The position numbers and the translations under genes are program-made. The notes beneath the pieces were generated by a model. The model saw nothing but the letters and a program-made list of their open reading frames with translations, had not been told where the DNA came from and did no database searches. From NCBI RefSeq assembly GCF_900104345.1, contig NZ_FNJN01000001.1:558001-622000 (forward strand): a DNA stretch of 64,000 nt, read 5' to 3'. Positions 8,385 to 16,782 of this stretch are shown here, piece by piece (position 1 is the stretch's first letter; every line of letters begins with the position of its first letter). The stretch is from Microbacterium testaceum StLB037 (GTDB lineage Bacteria; Actinomycetota; Actinomycetes; Actinomycetales; Microbacteriaceae).

Positions 8385-10052
8385 ATGTCCACGAAACGCA
8401 CGAACTGGTCGTCCACGCGTCGCGTGCTGCACCGCGCGGCGGCGCTCGTCGCGGGCGCGACCCTGGTCGCCGCGGGCGCGATCGCCGCTCCGGCCGCCTC
8501 GGCTGCGACCTCGCTGCCCGGGTGGCTGTCGACCCAGGGGTCGACGATCGTGACGGCATCCGGGGCCCCCTTCACCATCAAGGCCACGGCCTGGTTCGGG
8601 ATGGAGACCTCGAACTGCGCCCCGCACGGCCTGTGGTCGATCGCGCTCGACGACGGCCTCTCCGCGATCGCGGGCATGGGGTTCAACACCATCCGGTTGC
8701 CCTTCTCGAACGAGTGCCTCGCGGCGAAGGCCTCGAACTCGATCAACGGCGCGGTCAACCCCGGACTGGTGTCGCTCACACCGCTGCAGCTGATGGACAC
8801 GGTCATCGCCCGCGCGAAGGCGCACGGGTTGTCGGTCATCCTCGATCGCCACCGCCCCGACTCGGCGGCGCAGAGCGAGCTCTGGTACACGGGTCAGTAC
8901 AGCGAACAACGCTGGATCGACGACTGGAAGATGCTCGCCGCTCGCTACAAGAACGAGTCCGCAGTGATCGGCGTCGACCTGCACAACGAGCCCCACGGCG
9001 GCGCGTGCTGGAACTGCGGCGACCCCGCCCGCGATTGGCGCGCGGCGGCCACGCGCGCCGGCAATGCCGTGCTCGGGGTCAACCCTCGCCTGCTGATCAT
9101 CGTCGAGGGCGTGGAGCGACAGAACGACGGCTCGAACACCTGGTGGGGCGGCGGTCTGAAAGACGCCGGGGCCGCGCCCGTGACCCTCGCCGTGAAGAAC
9201 CGCGTGGTCTACTCGCCGCACGACTACCCCGCCAGCGTCTTCGCGCAGCCCTGGTTCTCGGCATCCGGGTATCCCGCCAATCTCGAGGCGGTGTGGGATG
9301 CCAACTGGGGTTACCTCGTGCGCAAGAACATCGCGCCCGTGCTGCTCGGCGAATTCGGCACGAAGCTCGAGACCGCGAGCGACCGGGCCTGGCTCGACGC
9401 GCTCGTGGCGTACCTGGCCAAGACGAAGATCAGCTACGCGTACTGGTCGTTCAACCCGAACAGCGGCGACACCGGCGGGCTGGTCGCCGACGACTGGCGC
9501 ACTCCGCAGAAGGCCAAGCTGGCCGCGCTCGCGCCGATCCTGACGCCGGTCGCGGCGCCCGCTCCGCAGCCGGCTCCGATTCCCTCGACCCCGGCCCCGA
9601 CGACCACGCCCCGGCCGAGCCTCACGCCGACACCGACACCCACACCGACGGCGACGCCAAAGCCGCCCACCCCGTCCCCGAAGCCCTCGGTATCGGTGAC
9701 GCCGAGCCCCGCACCCACCCCGAAGCCGGGCACCGGGACGGCCCCGGGAGCTTCGGCCGGCATCACCGCGACCTGGGTCCCGCAGAGCACCTGGGGCGAG
9801 GGGTACGTCGCCGAGCTCACCGTCACGGCGACAGGTCCCGTCACGAAGTGGTCGGTCTCGTTCGACGCCGCCGGAACCACCGCGGTGTCGAACGCGTGGG
9901 GCATGAGATGCTCGGTCGCGGCCGGGCGCGTGACGTGCACGGGAGCCGACTGGGCGGCGACCCTCGCTCCCGGGCAGACGGTGAGGGTCGGGCTGCAGGC
10001 CGCCGCCACGCGGGCACCGTCGCCTGCGAAGCTCACCCTGTCGGCATCCTGA
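8385..10052 (+). CDS. Secreted GH5-family glycanase with C-terminal CBM2-like domain
   Basis: 555 residues. A twin-Arg-poor Sec signal peptide ends at AAPAASA (about residue 40). The catalytic domain (about 45–345) resembles GH5 cellulases: RLPFSNE, the acid/base Glu202 in DLHNEPHG and the nucleophile Glu323 in LLGEFGTK. It acts outside the cell on beta-1,4-glucan or a similar polysaccharide. A Pro/Thr-rich linker (about 385–450) leads to a final 100-residue beta-sandwich (ITATWVPQSTWGEGYVAEL) with spaced tryptophans and two Cys, like family 2 carbohydrate-binding modules. The ATG at 8385 is preferred over that at 8367 because it starts the usual MSTKR basic leader. It is divergent from the Lrp operon. 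Cellulase is the likeliest activity, but GH5 covers several substrates. Confidence 0.88.
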   Translation: MSTKRTNWSSTRRVLHRAAALVAGATLVAAGAIAAPAASAATSLPGWLSTQGSTIVTASGAPFTIKATAWFGMETSNCAPHGLWSIALDDGLSAIAGMGFNTIRLPFSNECLAAKASNSINGAVNPGLVSLTPLQLMDTVIARAKAHGLSVILDRHRPDSAAQSELWYTGQYSEQRWIDDWKMLAARYKNESAVIGVDLHNEPHGGACWNCGDPARDWRAAATRAGNAVLGVNPRLLIIVEGVERQNDGSNTWWGGGLKDAGAAPVTLAVKNRVVYSPHDYPASVFAQPWFSASGYPANLEAVWDANWGYLVRKNIAPVLLGEFGTKLETASDRAWLDALVAYLAKTKISYAYWSFNPNSGDTGGLVADDWRTPQKAKLAALAPILTPVAAPAPQPAPIPSTPAPTTTPRPSLTPTPTPTPTATPKPPTPSPKPSVSVTPSPAPTPKPGTGTAPGASAGITATWVPQSTWGEGYVAELTVTATGPVTKWSVSFDAAGTTAVSNAWGMRCSVAAGRVTCTGADWAATLAPGQTVRVGLQAAATRAPSPAKLTLSAS

Positions 10053-10122
10053 TCCACGCCCGGCGAGAGCATCCATCGCTGGCGCATAGGTTCCGTCAGG
10101 CTGCGGTGAGGGAAGCGCTGCC

Positions 10123-10128
10123 TACGAT
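10123..10128 (+). promoter_or_regulatory. Predicted -10 box for a leaderless glycosyltransferase mRNA
   Basis: TACGAT, exactly 6 nt before the GTG at 10135. The spacing predicts transcription starting at the start codon. Confidence 0.5.
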
Positions 10129-10134
10129 TCGGCG

Positions 10135-12147
10135 GTGACCGCTGCTTCTCCTCCCGTCCCCACGCCGACCCTTCCGCTGATCGCGGGCCTGCGACGACCC
10201 CGCGGATGGACCGTCGGTCTCGTCCTCATCGGGCTCGGCGCGCTGGTCCTCACCGGCTGGCAGGTGTGGGCGGGGGCGCCGAGCGAGTACTACGCCTCGA
10301 TCGCGCTGTCGATGAGCCGCTCGTGGTCGAACTTCTTCTTCGGCGCCGTGGACCCTGCGGGCACCGTCACCCTCGACAAGATCCCGGGCTCATTCTGGAT
10401 CCCGGCCCTCTTCGTCCGGGCATTCGGATACTCCGCCTGGGCGGTGATCCTGCCCAACTCCCTCGCCGCCGTCGCCGCCGCCCTCGTCACCGCCGTCACC
10501 GCCCGACGCCTGGCGGGGGAGCGTGCCGGACTCATCGCCGGGAGCATCGCTGTCGTCACGCCGATCCTCGTCGCGGTGGCCCGCTCGAACCAGCCCGAGA
10601 CCTTCTTCGTCCTCGGCCTCTCCCTCACCGCGTGGGCGGCGGTGCGCGCCGTGCAGGCGCGGAGCCTGGGGTGGCTGATCGCTGCGGGAGCGCTGATCGG
10701 CCTGTCGTTCCAGTTCTACGAGCTCGAGGCGTGGGCGGTGTGGCCGGCCCTGGCGCTGGCGTACCTCTTCACCCGGCAGTCCTGGGCCCGACGACTCGGT
10801 CACCTCGCCCTGGCCGGAGCGGTGAGCCTCATGGCATCTCTGTGGTGGGTCGCGATCGTCTCGATGATCCCCGCCGGGAGTCGGCCCTACATCGGCAGCA
10901 CCCTGTCGAACAACCCGTGGGAGATGGTGTTCGGGTACAACGGGCTCGGTCGCTTCTCGGCCACGGCCGACAGCGCGGCCTACGAGTCGTTCACCCCGCC
11001 CTTCTCGGGCGAGCCCGGCGTGCTGCGCCTCTTCAACGCCCAGCTCGCGGGCCAGGTGGCGTGGCTCATCCCCGCGGCGATCGTCGGGATCATCGTCCTG
11101 TGGGTGCTGCGGTTCTCGCGCCCGCTCACGGTGCTGCTGACCGTGTGGCTCGCGACCTTCGCCGCGATGTTCTCCACCGTCGCCGGAATGCACCAGTTCT
11201 ACACCGCGGCCCTCGCGGTCCCGCTGGCACTCGTCGTGGGGACGGCGCTCGCCGCGGCGCATCGGGCGGGCAGGGTCTGGCCGCAGATCGCGATCGTCGC
11301 TGTCGCGGGCTCGACCGCCCTGGGGATCGGCTTGGCCACGGGCGGGTACAGCGTGCCGGTCTCGATCGCGCAGGGCGTCGCGGCGGTCGTCGCGATCGTG
11401 CTGTTCTCGACGCGGCACCGCGGGCGCGCGGTCACGACGGTCGCGGTGATGACCGGGTTGCTCCTCACCCCGGCCGTGTGGTCGGCCGTGACCATCGCCC
11501 ACCCCAGTTCGATCAACCCGGTCGCGGGCGGGGCCGCCGAGTCCGCGGGCTTCGGCGGTCGCGGTTTCGGGGGAGCGGAGTTCGCCGGCGGGATGCCGAC
11601 CGGGGGGCGCGGCAGCCAGGGATTCGGCGCGGCGCCCGGCGGGGGAGCGGCGCCCGGATCGGGGCAGAGCACCGGGCAGGGCGCGGGTCGCGGTACCGGT
11701 GCCGCGCCGGGCGGATCGTCGTCGGCACGCACGCGCGGGGCGGCGGGCGGGGCACCCGCCGGCTTCGGCGGCGGCGGCTTCGGCGCGGGCGGGACGGACG
11801 ACAGCGCCCTCGTCTCGTGGCTGCAGGCCCGCAGCACGGGGTCGACGTACCTGGCGGCGACCTTTGGGGCGCAATCCGCGGCGCACCTGATCCTCGCCTC
11901 GGACGGAGGCTCGTTCCTGCCCATCGGCGGCTTCAACGGCACCGACGACGTGCCGACGCTGGACGCCTTCACCGCGCTGGTCGCCTCCGGCCAGGTGCGC
12001 TACGTCATCGGCGGGGACCAACGGGGAGGGGGCACGTCCCTGGGGGCCGCGTCGACGACCACCGCCTCATCGCAGATCCGCACCTGGGTCACCCAGCACT
12101 GCGCGACCGACAGCTCGGCTCCCACGACCGTCTACGACTGCGGCTGA
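10135..12147 (+). CDS. Polytopic glycosyltransferase (family 39) with Gly-rich insert
   Basis: 670 residues, paralogous to the protein at 2716–4692: it has the same first-loop acidic motifs (VDPAGTVTLDKIPGSF) and IPAGSRPYIGST plus VFGYNGLGRF. It should sit in the plasma membrane with an external active site and use a polyprenyl-phosphate sugar. Unlike its paralogue it carries a low-complexity insert of about 95 residues (roughly 465–560) made almost only of Gly, Ala, Ser, Arg, Thr and Gln (GGRGFGG, GGGGFGAGG), between the last membrane helix and the C-terminal soluble domain. It starts at a GTG 6 nt after a TACGAT box. It ends convergently with the alpha/beta hydrolase. Acceptor unknown. Confidence 0.8.
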   Translation: MTAASPPVPTPTLPLIAGLRRPRGWTVGLVLIGLGALVLTGWQVWAGAPSEYYASIALSMSRSWSNFFFGAVDPAGTVTLDKIPGSFWIPALFVRAFGYSAWAVILPNSLAAVAAALVTAVTARRLAGERAGLIAGSIAVVTPILVAVARSNQPETFFVLGLSLTAWAAVRAVQARSLGWLIAAGALIGLSFQFYELEAWAVWPALALAYLFTRQSWARRLGHLALAGAVSLMASLWWVAIVSMIPAGSRPYIGSTLSNNPWEMVFGYNGLGRFSATADSAAYESFTPPFSGEPGVLRLFNAQLAGQVAWLIPAAIVGIIVLWVLRFSRPLTVLLTVWLATFAAMFSTVAGMHQFYTAALAVPLALVVGTALAAAHRAGRVWPQIAIVAVAGSTALGIGLATGGYSVPVSIAQGVAAVVAIVLFSTRHRGRAVTTVAVMTGLLLTPAVWSAVTIAHPSSINPVAGGAAESAGFGGRGFGGAEFAGGMPTGGRGSQGFGAAPGGGAAPGSGQSTGQGAGRGTGAAPGGSSSARTRGAAGGAPAGFGGGGFGAGGTDDSALVSWLQARSTGSTYLAATFGAQSAAHLILASDGGSFLPIGGFNGTDDVPTLDAFTALVASGQVRYVIGGDQRGGGTSLGAASTTTASSQIRTWVTQHCATDSSAPTTVYDCG

Positions 12148-12183
12148 CCGGTTCGCTCGGGCGGAGCATCCGGCCCGCGTGAC

Positions 12184-12975
12184 TCAGCGGCCGAGGAACT
12201 CCATGCCCGCCTCGCGGAACGCCCGTGCACCGGGGGCGTTGACGTGGTGCCGCCCCGGGATGTCTGCGAACTCGCCGCGGGGGAGGAGCCCTGCCAGGTG
12301 CTGCGACTGGTCGTGGATGGGGTCGTCCGTGCCCGTCGCGATCAGCACGGGCTGCTGCGGCGGCGTCGAGGGGTCGGGATCGGTCTCGCCGAGGCGCATG
12401 CCCTCGGCGATCGCAACGAGGGCGCGCAGGTCGTTGCCCGGCACGCGTTCGGCGAGCGAGACGTAGCGCTGGGTCGTGGCATCCTGAACGGGCTCACCGT
12501 GGTCGAGGAAGGCGCGGGCCTGATCGACCTGCAACCGGGCGAGAGGGCGTCCATCCGGGATGCCGCCGAGCACGGCCCGCTCGACGTGTTCGGGGGCGTC
12601 GACGGCGAGCTGCCAGCCGACCCGCCCGCCGAGCGAGTAGCCGAGATAACGGACCTGATCGAGCAGGTACGTGTCGAGCACGGCGACGAGGTCGGACACG
12701 AGGGTGGGCATCGTGTAGGACGCGGCGTCGTGCGGCTTCTCGCTCGCTCCGTGACCGCGCTGGTCGACGGCGACCACGCGGTAGCCGGCGCGCAGCAGGT
12801 CGCGCACCCAGCCGGTGTTGACCCAGTTGTCGCGCGTGCTCGAACCGAAGCCGTGCACGCACAGCACGGGGTCGGCCTCGACGTCGCCCCACGAGTAGGT
12901 GGCCAGGCGCACGTTGTCGCCGACGATGACGAATTGCGCGGGGGGAACCTCGGTCAGAGCGGGAACGGCATCCAT
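12184..12975 (-). CDS. Alpha/beta-fold hydrolase
   Basis: 263 residues with the complete alpha/beta-hydrolase layout: the oxyanion motif HGFGS near residue 41, the DQRGHGAS loop near 71, the nucleophile elbow GYSLGG (Ser114), an acidic residue in TGTDDPIHD and the catalytic His in PGRHHVNAPG near the C-terminus. It is of the esterase/lactonase/haloperoxidase-like type and acts in the cytoplasm, as no signal peptide is present. Substrate cannot be inferred. The ATG at 12973–12975 is preceded by GAGGA. It runs opposite to mug and converges with the glycosyltransferase gene. Confidence 0.88.
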   Translation of the reverse strand: MDAVPALTEVPPAQFVIVGDNVRLATYSWGDVEADPVLCVHGFGSSTRDNWVNTGWVRDLLRAGYRVVAVDQRGHGASEKPHDAASYTMPTLVSDLVAVLDTYLLDQVRYLGYSLGGRVGWQLAVDAPEHVERAVLGGIPDGRPLARLQVDQARAFLDHGEPVQDATTQRYVSLAERVPGNDLRALVAIAEGMRLGETDPDPSTPPQQPVLIATGTDDPIHDQSQHLAGLLPRGEFADIPGRHHVNAPGARAFREAGMEFLGR

Positions 12976-13020
12976 TCCTCAGATCCTGGCAGAGCGGGCC
13001 CGCTCGCCGGGGGTAGTGGT

Positions 13021-13026
13021 CATAGT
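13021..13026 (+). promoter_or_regulatory. Weak -10 box before mug, leaderless spacing
   Basis: CATAGT, 6 nt before the ATG at 13033. It matches the spacing of the other leaderless candidates, though the first base is not T. Confidence 0.35.
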
Positions 13027-13032
13027 GGTCTC

Positions 13033-13599
13033 ATGGGATACACGCGCGCCGAACTCGAGTCGTTCCGGGATGCCACGCGGCCCGACCTCGTGGAGCCGGG
13101 CGTACGTCTGCTCTTCGTCGGCATCAACCCGGGGCTGTGGACCGCCGCGACCGGAACGCCGTTCGCGCGACCGGGAAACCGGTTCTGGCCCGCGCTGGTG
13201 AAGGCGGGGATACTCCCCCGACTACCCGTGTACTCCGAGCCCCTCGGCGACGAGGACCGCCGGATGATCTTCGACGCCGGGGTGGGGGTGTCGAACCTCG
13301 TCGCCCGGGCGACGGCGCGCGCCGACGAGCTCTCGCGTGACGAGCTGCGCTCGGGAGCCGCCGCTCTGGTCGAGCGGGTCGCCGCGTGGCGGCCCCGGGC
13401 CGTCGCAGTTGTCGGCCTCACCGCCTACCGCCAGGGGTTCCAGCGGCCCCGCGCGACCGCGGGACGGCAGGAGCAGGCGATCGCCGACGTGCCCACCTGG
13501 GTGCTGCCCAACCCCAGCGGCCTCAACGCGCACGACACCGTGGATTCGCTCGCTCGGGCCTACGCGGACCCGGCGCGCGCGGCGGGAGTGATCCGCTGA
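13033..13599 (+). CDS. mug: G/U mismatch-specific DNA glycosylase
   Basis: 188 residues of the uracil-DNA glycosylase superfamily, Mug/TDG branch, which removes U or T opposite G after cytosine deamination. The active-site motif GINPG (residues 30–34, Asn32) lies at the start of the fold, followed by FARPGNRFWPALVKAG. The second motif LPNPSGLNAH provides the intercalating loop. Length matches the family. The longer reading open to 12244 lies over the hydrolase on the other strand and is not real; the ATG at 13033 fits the known N-terminus. Base-excision repair of this kind is useful in a high-G+C genome. It stands alone between two short unrelated genes. Confidence 0.92.
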   Translation: MGYTRAELESFRDATRPDLVEPGVRLLFVGINPGLWTAATGTPFARPGNRFWPALVKAGILPRLPVYSEPLGDEDRRMIFDAGVGVSNLVARATARADELSRDELRSGAAALVERVAAWRPRAVAVVGLTAYRQGFQRPRATAGRQEQAIADVPTWVLPNPSGLNAHDTVDSLARAYADPARAAGVIR

Positions 13600-13640
13600 G
13601 GGCGGCCGGCCCCGGCGCGCGGGCATGCCACGATGACAGG

Positions 13641-14069
13641 ATGCCGCCCACCCGCCGTCGCCTGATCGCCCTCCTCGCCCTGGCGGTGGTCGTGGCGGCG
13701 GGGCTCGTCGTGCACCTCGTGCTCCCGTCCAGCGACGCGGCGGACATCGCGGGCGATGCGCTGTACACGGTCGCGGTCTACGCCGGGCTCGTGGTCGGTT
13801 TCCCCCGTCTGCGGACGCTGGTCGTCGCCCTCGTCGCCGGGGGATGGAGCGTGGCCGTCGAGCTCTTCCAGGCGACCGGGGTCCCCGCCGACCTCGCGGA
13901 GCGGTTCCGGCCCGTCGCACTCGTGCTCGGCACGGGGTTCGACGCGCGCGACCTCGTCGTCTACGCGTGCGCGGCCGTCGTCGCCGGCGTGACGGATGCC
14001 GCGACGGTGCGCGCCCTCCGTCGCGAGACGCGACGCCCCGGGGCTCCTCCCCAGGGGAGAAGCGCCTGA
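13641..14069 (+). CDS. DUF2809 family small membrane protein
   Basis: 142 residues with four predicted membrane helices (LIALLALAVVVAAGLVVHLVL; ALYTVAVYAGLVVGF; TLVVALVAGGWSVAVELFQ; VVYACAAVVAGVT). The WSVAVELFQATG segment and the final GTGFDARDLVVY are typical of DUF2809, a family related in shape to VanZ. The function of the family is not established. It starts at the ATG at 13641, 41 nt after mug, possibly in the same transcript. Confidence 0.8.
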   Translation: MPPTRRRLIALLALAVVVAAGLVVHLVLPSSDAADIAGDALYTVAVYAGLVVGFPRLRTLVVALVAGGWSVAVELFQATGVPADLAERFRPVALVLGTGFDARDLVVYACAAVVAGVTDAATVRALRRETRRPGAPPQGRSA

Positions 14070-14124
14070 GCCGGTCGCCGACCGGCGGTATCGTGACCTG
14101 CTCGGGTGAGGGAGGGCAGGGGCG

Positions 14125-14421
14125 ATGAGAGTGCGGTTCGAGGGCGACGTCTACCGGTGGGAGGCACGCAGCGACAGCGACTGGTACTTCGTCGCCCTGC
14201 CGCCCGATCTCAGCGCCGAGATCCGCGAGACGCAGACCTTCCGCCGCGGATTCGGCGGCGTACGCGTGGACGCTGCGATCGGCGGTTCCACCTTCCGCAC
14301 CTCGATCTTCCCGCAGACGGGAGGCGTCTACGTCCTGCCTCTCAAACGCGCGGTGCGCGACGCTGAGGGGATCGATCCCGGGGCGATCGTGCGCGTCGAC
14401 CTCTTCGTGCTCGACGCCTGA
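14125..14421 (+). CDS. DUF1905 family protein
   Basis: 98 residues, a small beta-barrel protein of DUF1905: F-E-G-D-VYRWEARSDSDWYFVALPPDLSAEI at the N-terminus and LPLKRAVRDAEGIDPGAIVRVDL near the end. DUF1905 domains often occur with YdeI/OmpD-like proteins, but here the domain stands alone. The role is unknown. A ribosome site (GAGGGCAGGGG) precedes the ATG. It is followed after 4 nt by the prepilin peptidase-like gene, so the two are probably co-transcribed. Confidence 0.85.
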   Translation: MRVRFEGDVYRWEARSDSDWYFVALPPDLSAEIRETQTFRRGFGGVRVDAAIGGSTFRTSIFPQTGGVYVLPLKRAVRDAEGIDPGAIVRVDLFVLDA

Positions 14422-14425
14422 GCAC

Positions 14426-14911
14426 GTGCCGGTGCTGCTCGGTCTCGCCGCCGGAGTGTTCGCCGCCGCGAGCCTCACCCTCGTCGTGACAGACCTGCGC
14501 TCTCACCGTCTTCCCGATGCCGTCGTCCTCCCGGCCGCGGCGCTGGTGGGAGCGCTGCTGACGGCCGAGGCGGCGCGGATCGGCGACCCGGGGCGTGCGC
14601 TCGGCGTGATCGGGGGCGCCGCGGCCGCCTTCGCCGTCGCCCTGACCCTGCATCTCGCCCGCCCCGCGTCGTTCGGCGGGGGAGACGTCAAGCTCGCCGC
14701 CCTCGTCGGGACGCCGCTCGGATGGTTTGGGCCCGAGGCCGTGGCATCCGGTCTGCTCCTCTCGCTCGTGCTCGGCGGTGTCGCCGCGGGGGGAGTGCTG
14801 CTCGCAGGCGACCGGCGCGCAGAGATCGCGTACGGGCCCTGGCTGCTGCTGGGCGCGTGGCTGCGGATGGCGGTCGGGTACGGCGAGGCGAAAGGGATGC
14901 CGCCGGGCTGA
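14426..14911 (+). CDS. Type A24 prepilin peptidase-like protein
   Basis: 161 residues with four or five membrane helices. It has both aspartates of the A24 aspartic peptidases: the first in VVTDLRSHRLPD (near residue 22) and the second in GGGDVKLAALVG. The N-terminal methylase domain of PilD is absent, as in TadV/CpaA and FppA-type enzymes. The natural substrates are type IV or Tad pilin precursors, but no pilin gene lies near. The GTG start at 14426 is 4 nt after the DUF1905 stop. A remaining question is where the pili it serves are encoded; that is relevant to the uptake-sequence-like motif in this window. Confidence 0.88.
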   Translation: MPVLLGLAAGVFAAASLTLVVTDLRSHRLPDAVVLPAAALVGALLTAEAARIGDPGRALGVIGGAAAAFAVALTLHLARPASFGGGDVKLAALVGTPLGWFGPEAVASGLLLSLVLGGVAAGGVLLAGDRRAEIAYGPWLLLGAWLRMAVGYGEAKGMPPG

Positions 14912-14966
14912 GCTGTCGCTGCGCACCCGCGCGGTCAACCCCGCACGACGCATTCGCGCGCGCCGC

Positions 14967-14972
14967 TAGCCT
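14967..14972 (+). promoter_or_regulatory. Predicted -10 box for leaderless yihY/brkB-type mRNA
   Basis: TAGCCT, exactly 6 nt before the ATG at 14979. Confidence 0.5.
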
Positions 14973-14978
14973 GGCGCC

Positions 14979-16049
14979 ATGGCCGACCTCATCCGTCGCG
15001 TCACGGCGTGGGCCCTGCGGCTCCGTCTCGTGCGCGCCTTCCTCGTCTATTCGGGGGCGCGCGGCCCCATGCTGGCCGACAGCGTGACCTACCGCACGCT
15101 GTTCAGTCTGTTCGCCGCGGTGCTGCTGGGCTTCTCGTTCGCGACCGTCTGGCTCGCGGGCAATCCGGAGGGGATCGCCGCCCTCGAGCGTTCCGTGAAC
15201 AGCGTGGTCCCGGGCCTGGTCGGGCCCGACGGGCTGCTGAAGGTCAGCGACATCAAGGCCCCGCCGGAGTTCACGGTCGCGGGGATCATCGCAATCCTCG
15301 GTCTGGTCGGCGCCGCCATCGGCGCGATCGGGTCGCTGCGCTCCGCTCTGCGACAGATCGCCGGCGTCGCCACCGACGACACGCTTCCGATCCTGGTGAT
15401 CCTGCGCAATCTCGCCGTCGCCGTCGGCATCGGCGTCGCCCTCGTCGGGGCGGCCGTCGTCACCTTCCTCGCCACGGCGGGGCTCAGGTTCGTGCGCGAG
15501 CTGCTGGGCATCTCCGCCGACTCGTGGGTCACGGCCGTGCTGACCTGGCTGCTCTCGACCGTCGTCGTCCTCGTGCTCGATACCGCGGCCGTCGCCGTGG
15601 CGTTTGCGGCACTGTCGGGCGTCAAGACCCGTCGCCGCACCCTGTTGCGCGGTGCCCTGCTCGGCGGTGTCGGGCTGGTCGTCCTGCAGCAGCTGTCGGG
15701 GCTGTTCGTCGGCGGAGCGGGCAACAACCCCCTGCTGGCGACGTTCGCCTCGCTCATCGCCCTGCTGCTGTGGCTGAACCTCTCGAGCCAGGTGATCCTC
15801 ATCGCGGGGGCGTACATCACCGTCGCGACCGAGGAGGACCAGGACCGCGTGCGTGCGAAGTACGGTGCGTCGACGATGATCCAGTTCCGCGTCCGTCGCG
15901 CCGAGAAGGCCGTGCGTGCAGCTACCGGCGAGCTCGAGGCCGCCCGCGCCGCCGAGGCGAAGGAACGCGAGACGCTCGCGAAGAACGACCCCGCCGCCGC
16001 CGACCGCGAGGACCGCGCCGAGGTGCGCGCGGGCTCCCGCGATGAGTGA
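14979..16049 (+). CDS. YihY/BrkB-family membrane protein
   Basis: 356 residues with six predicted membrane helices. Family features are the N-terminal amphipathic region followed by GARGPMLADSVTYRTLFSLFAAVLLGFS, the paired helices around residues 95–115 and 150–175, and the AYITVATEEDQDRVRAKYG end of the membrane part. The C-terminal 60 residues are a charged, Ala/Glu-rich tail. The family was once annotated as ribonuclease BN, which is wrong; a transport or envelope role is presumed but unproven. Its last 8 nt overlap the start of the NAD(P)HX epimerase gene, so the two are likely co-translated. Confidence 0.88.
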   Translation: MADLIRRVTAWALRLRLVRAFLVYSGARGPMLADSVTYRTLFSLFAAVLLGFSFATVWLAGNPEGIAALERSVNSVVPGLVGPDGLLKVSDIKAPPEFTVAGIIAILGLVGAAIGAIGSLRSALRQIAGVATDDTLPILVILRNLAVAVGIGVALVGAAVVTFLATAGLRFVRELLGISADSWVTAVLTWLLSTVVVLVLDTAAVAVAFAALSGVKTRRRTLLRGALLGGVGLVVLQQLSGLFVGGAGNNPLLATFASLIALLLWLNLSSQVILIAGAYITVATEEDQDRVRAKYGASTMIQFRVRRAEKAVRAATGELEAARAAEAKERETLAKNDPAAADREDRAEVRAGSRDE

Positions 16050-16773
16050 GAGCGCGGGCGGAGTGCTGGCCGCGGGCGAGCGCATCTCGGCGTACAGCGC
16101 CGACGCGGTCCGCGCGGCCGAGAAGCCGCTCCTCGCCGAGGGGCGACCGCTCATGCGGCGGGCCGCCGCGGCCCTGGCCGACATCGTCGCGCGCCGTCTC
16201 GCCGATCGGCCGGGGGCGGTCCTTGTCCTCGCCGGGGCGGGCGACAACGGGGGAGACGCCCTCTACGCCGCGGCCGACCTGTGCGCCGTCGCCGATCGCG
16301 TCGACATCGTGCTCGTGCGCGACCGCGTCCACCGGGCGGCCCTCGACACGGCCGTGGCCGCGGGAGCGCGCGTGCGGTCCGCCTCGGACGTCTGCGAGGC
16401 GATGGGCGGATACGTGCTCGTGCTCGACGGCATCCTGGGGATCGGACGTTTGGCGGACCGCCGCCTGCGCGGGGGAGCACGCGCCCTCGTCGAGTGCGTG
16501 CGAGCCCAGGAGCAGCGACCGCTGGTGGTCGCGGTCGATCTGCCGAGCGGTCTGGACCCCGACGACGGCACGGCGGATGCCGCGGTGCTCGCCGCCGATC
16601 TGACGGTGACGTTCGGAGCGCTCAAGGCGGGCCTCGTGCGGGGTCGCGGCCCCGAGCTCGCCGGGCGCGTGCACTTGGTCGATCTCGGGCTGGAGCCCTA
16701 CCTGAGGCTCGCGCATCCCGCGGTCACCGCCCCGGTCGACGTGGTGCGGGTCACCCCGCGCGATGGCGCGTGA
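16042..16773 (+). CDS. nnrE: NAD(P)H-hydrate epimerase (YjeF N-domain only)
   Basis: 243 residues. The enzyme epimerises damaged (R)-NAD(P)HX to the S form for repair. Visible features are VLVLAGAGDNGGDALYAAADL (binding loop, residues about 56–76), LDGILGIG, and VAVDLPSGLDPDDGTAD, all hallmarks of YjeF_N. The protein stops after this domain; the C-terminal ADP-dependent dehydratase that is fused to it in many bacteria is missing and must be encoded elsewhere. The motif after GRPLM reads RRAAAAL, where most homologues have E or Q after the Met. The ATG at 16042 overlaps the BrkB-type gene stop. Confidence 0.9.
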   Translation: MSESAGGVLAAGERISAYSADAVRAAEKPLLAEGRPLMRRAAAALADIVARRLADRPGAVLVLAGAGDNGGDALYAAADLCAVADRVDIVLVRDRVHRAALDTAVAAGARVRSASDVCEAMGGYVLVLDGILGIGRLADRRLRGGARALVECVRAQEQRPLVVAVDLPSGLDPDDGTADAAVLAADLTVTFGALKAGLVRGRGPELAGRVHLVDLGLEPYLRLAHPAVTAPVDVVRVTPRDGA

Positions 16774-16782
16774 ACGGGCCGC

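Noticed and set aside
9595..9740. Apparent tandem repeat of ACGCCGACACC type
   Set aside because: It encodes the Pro/Thr linker of the secreted GH5 enzyme, a normal feature of such proteins.
12244..13032. Plus-strand N-terminal extension of mug
   Set aside because: It lies antisense to a complete alpha/beta hydrolase, and Mug begins naturally at 13033.
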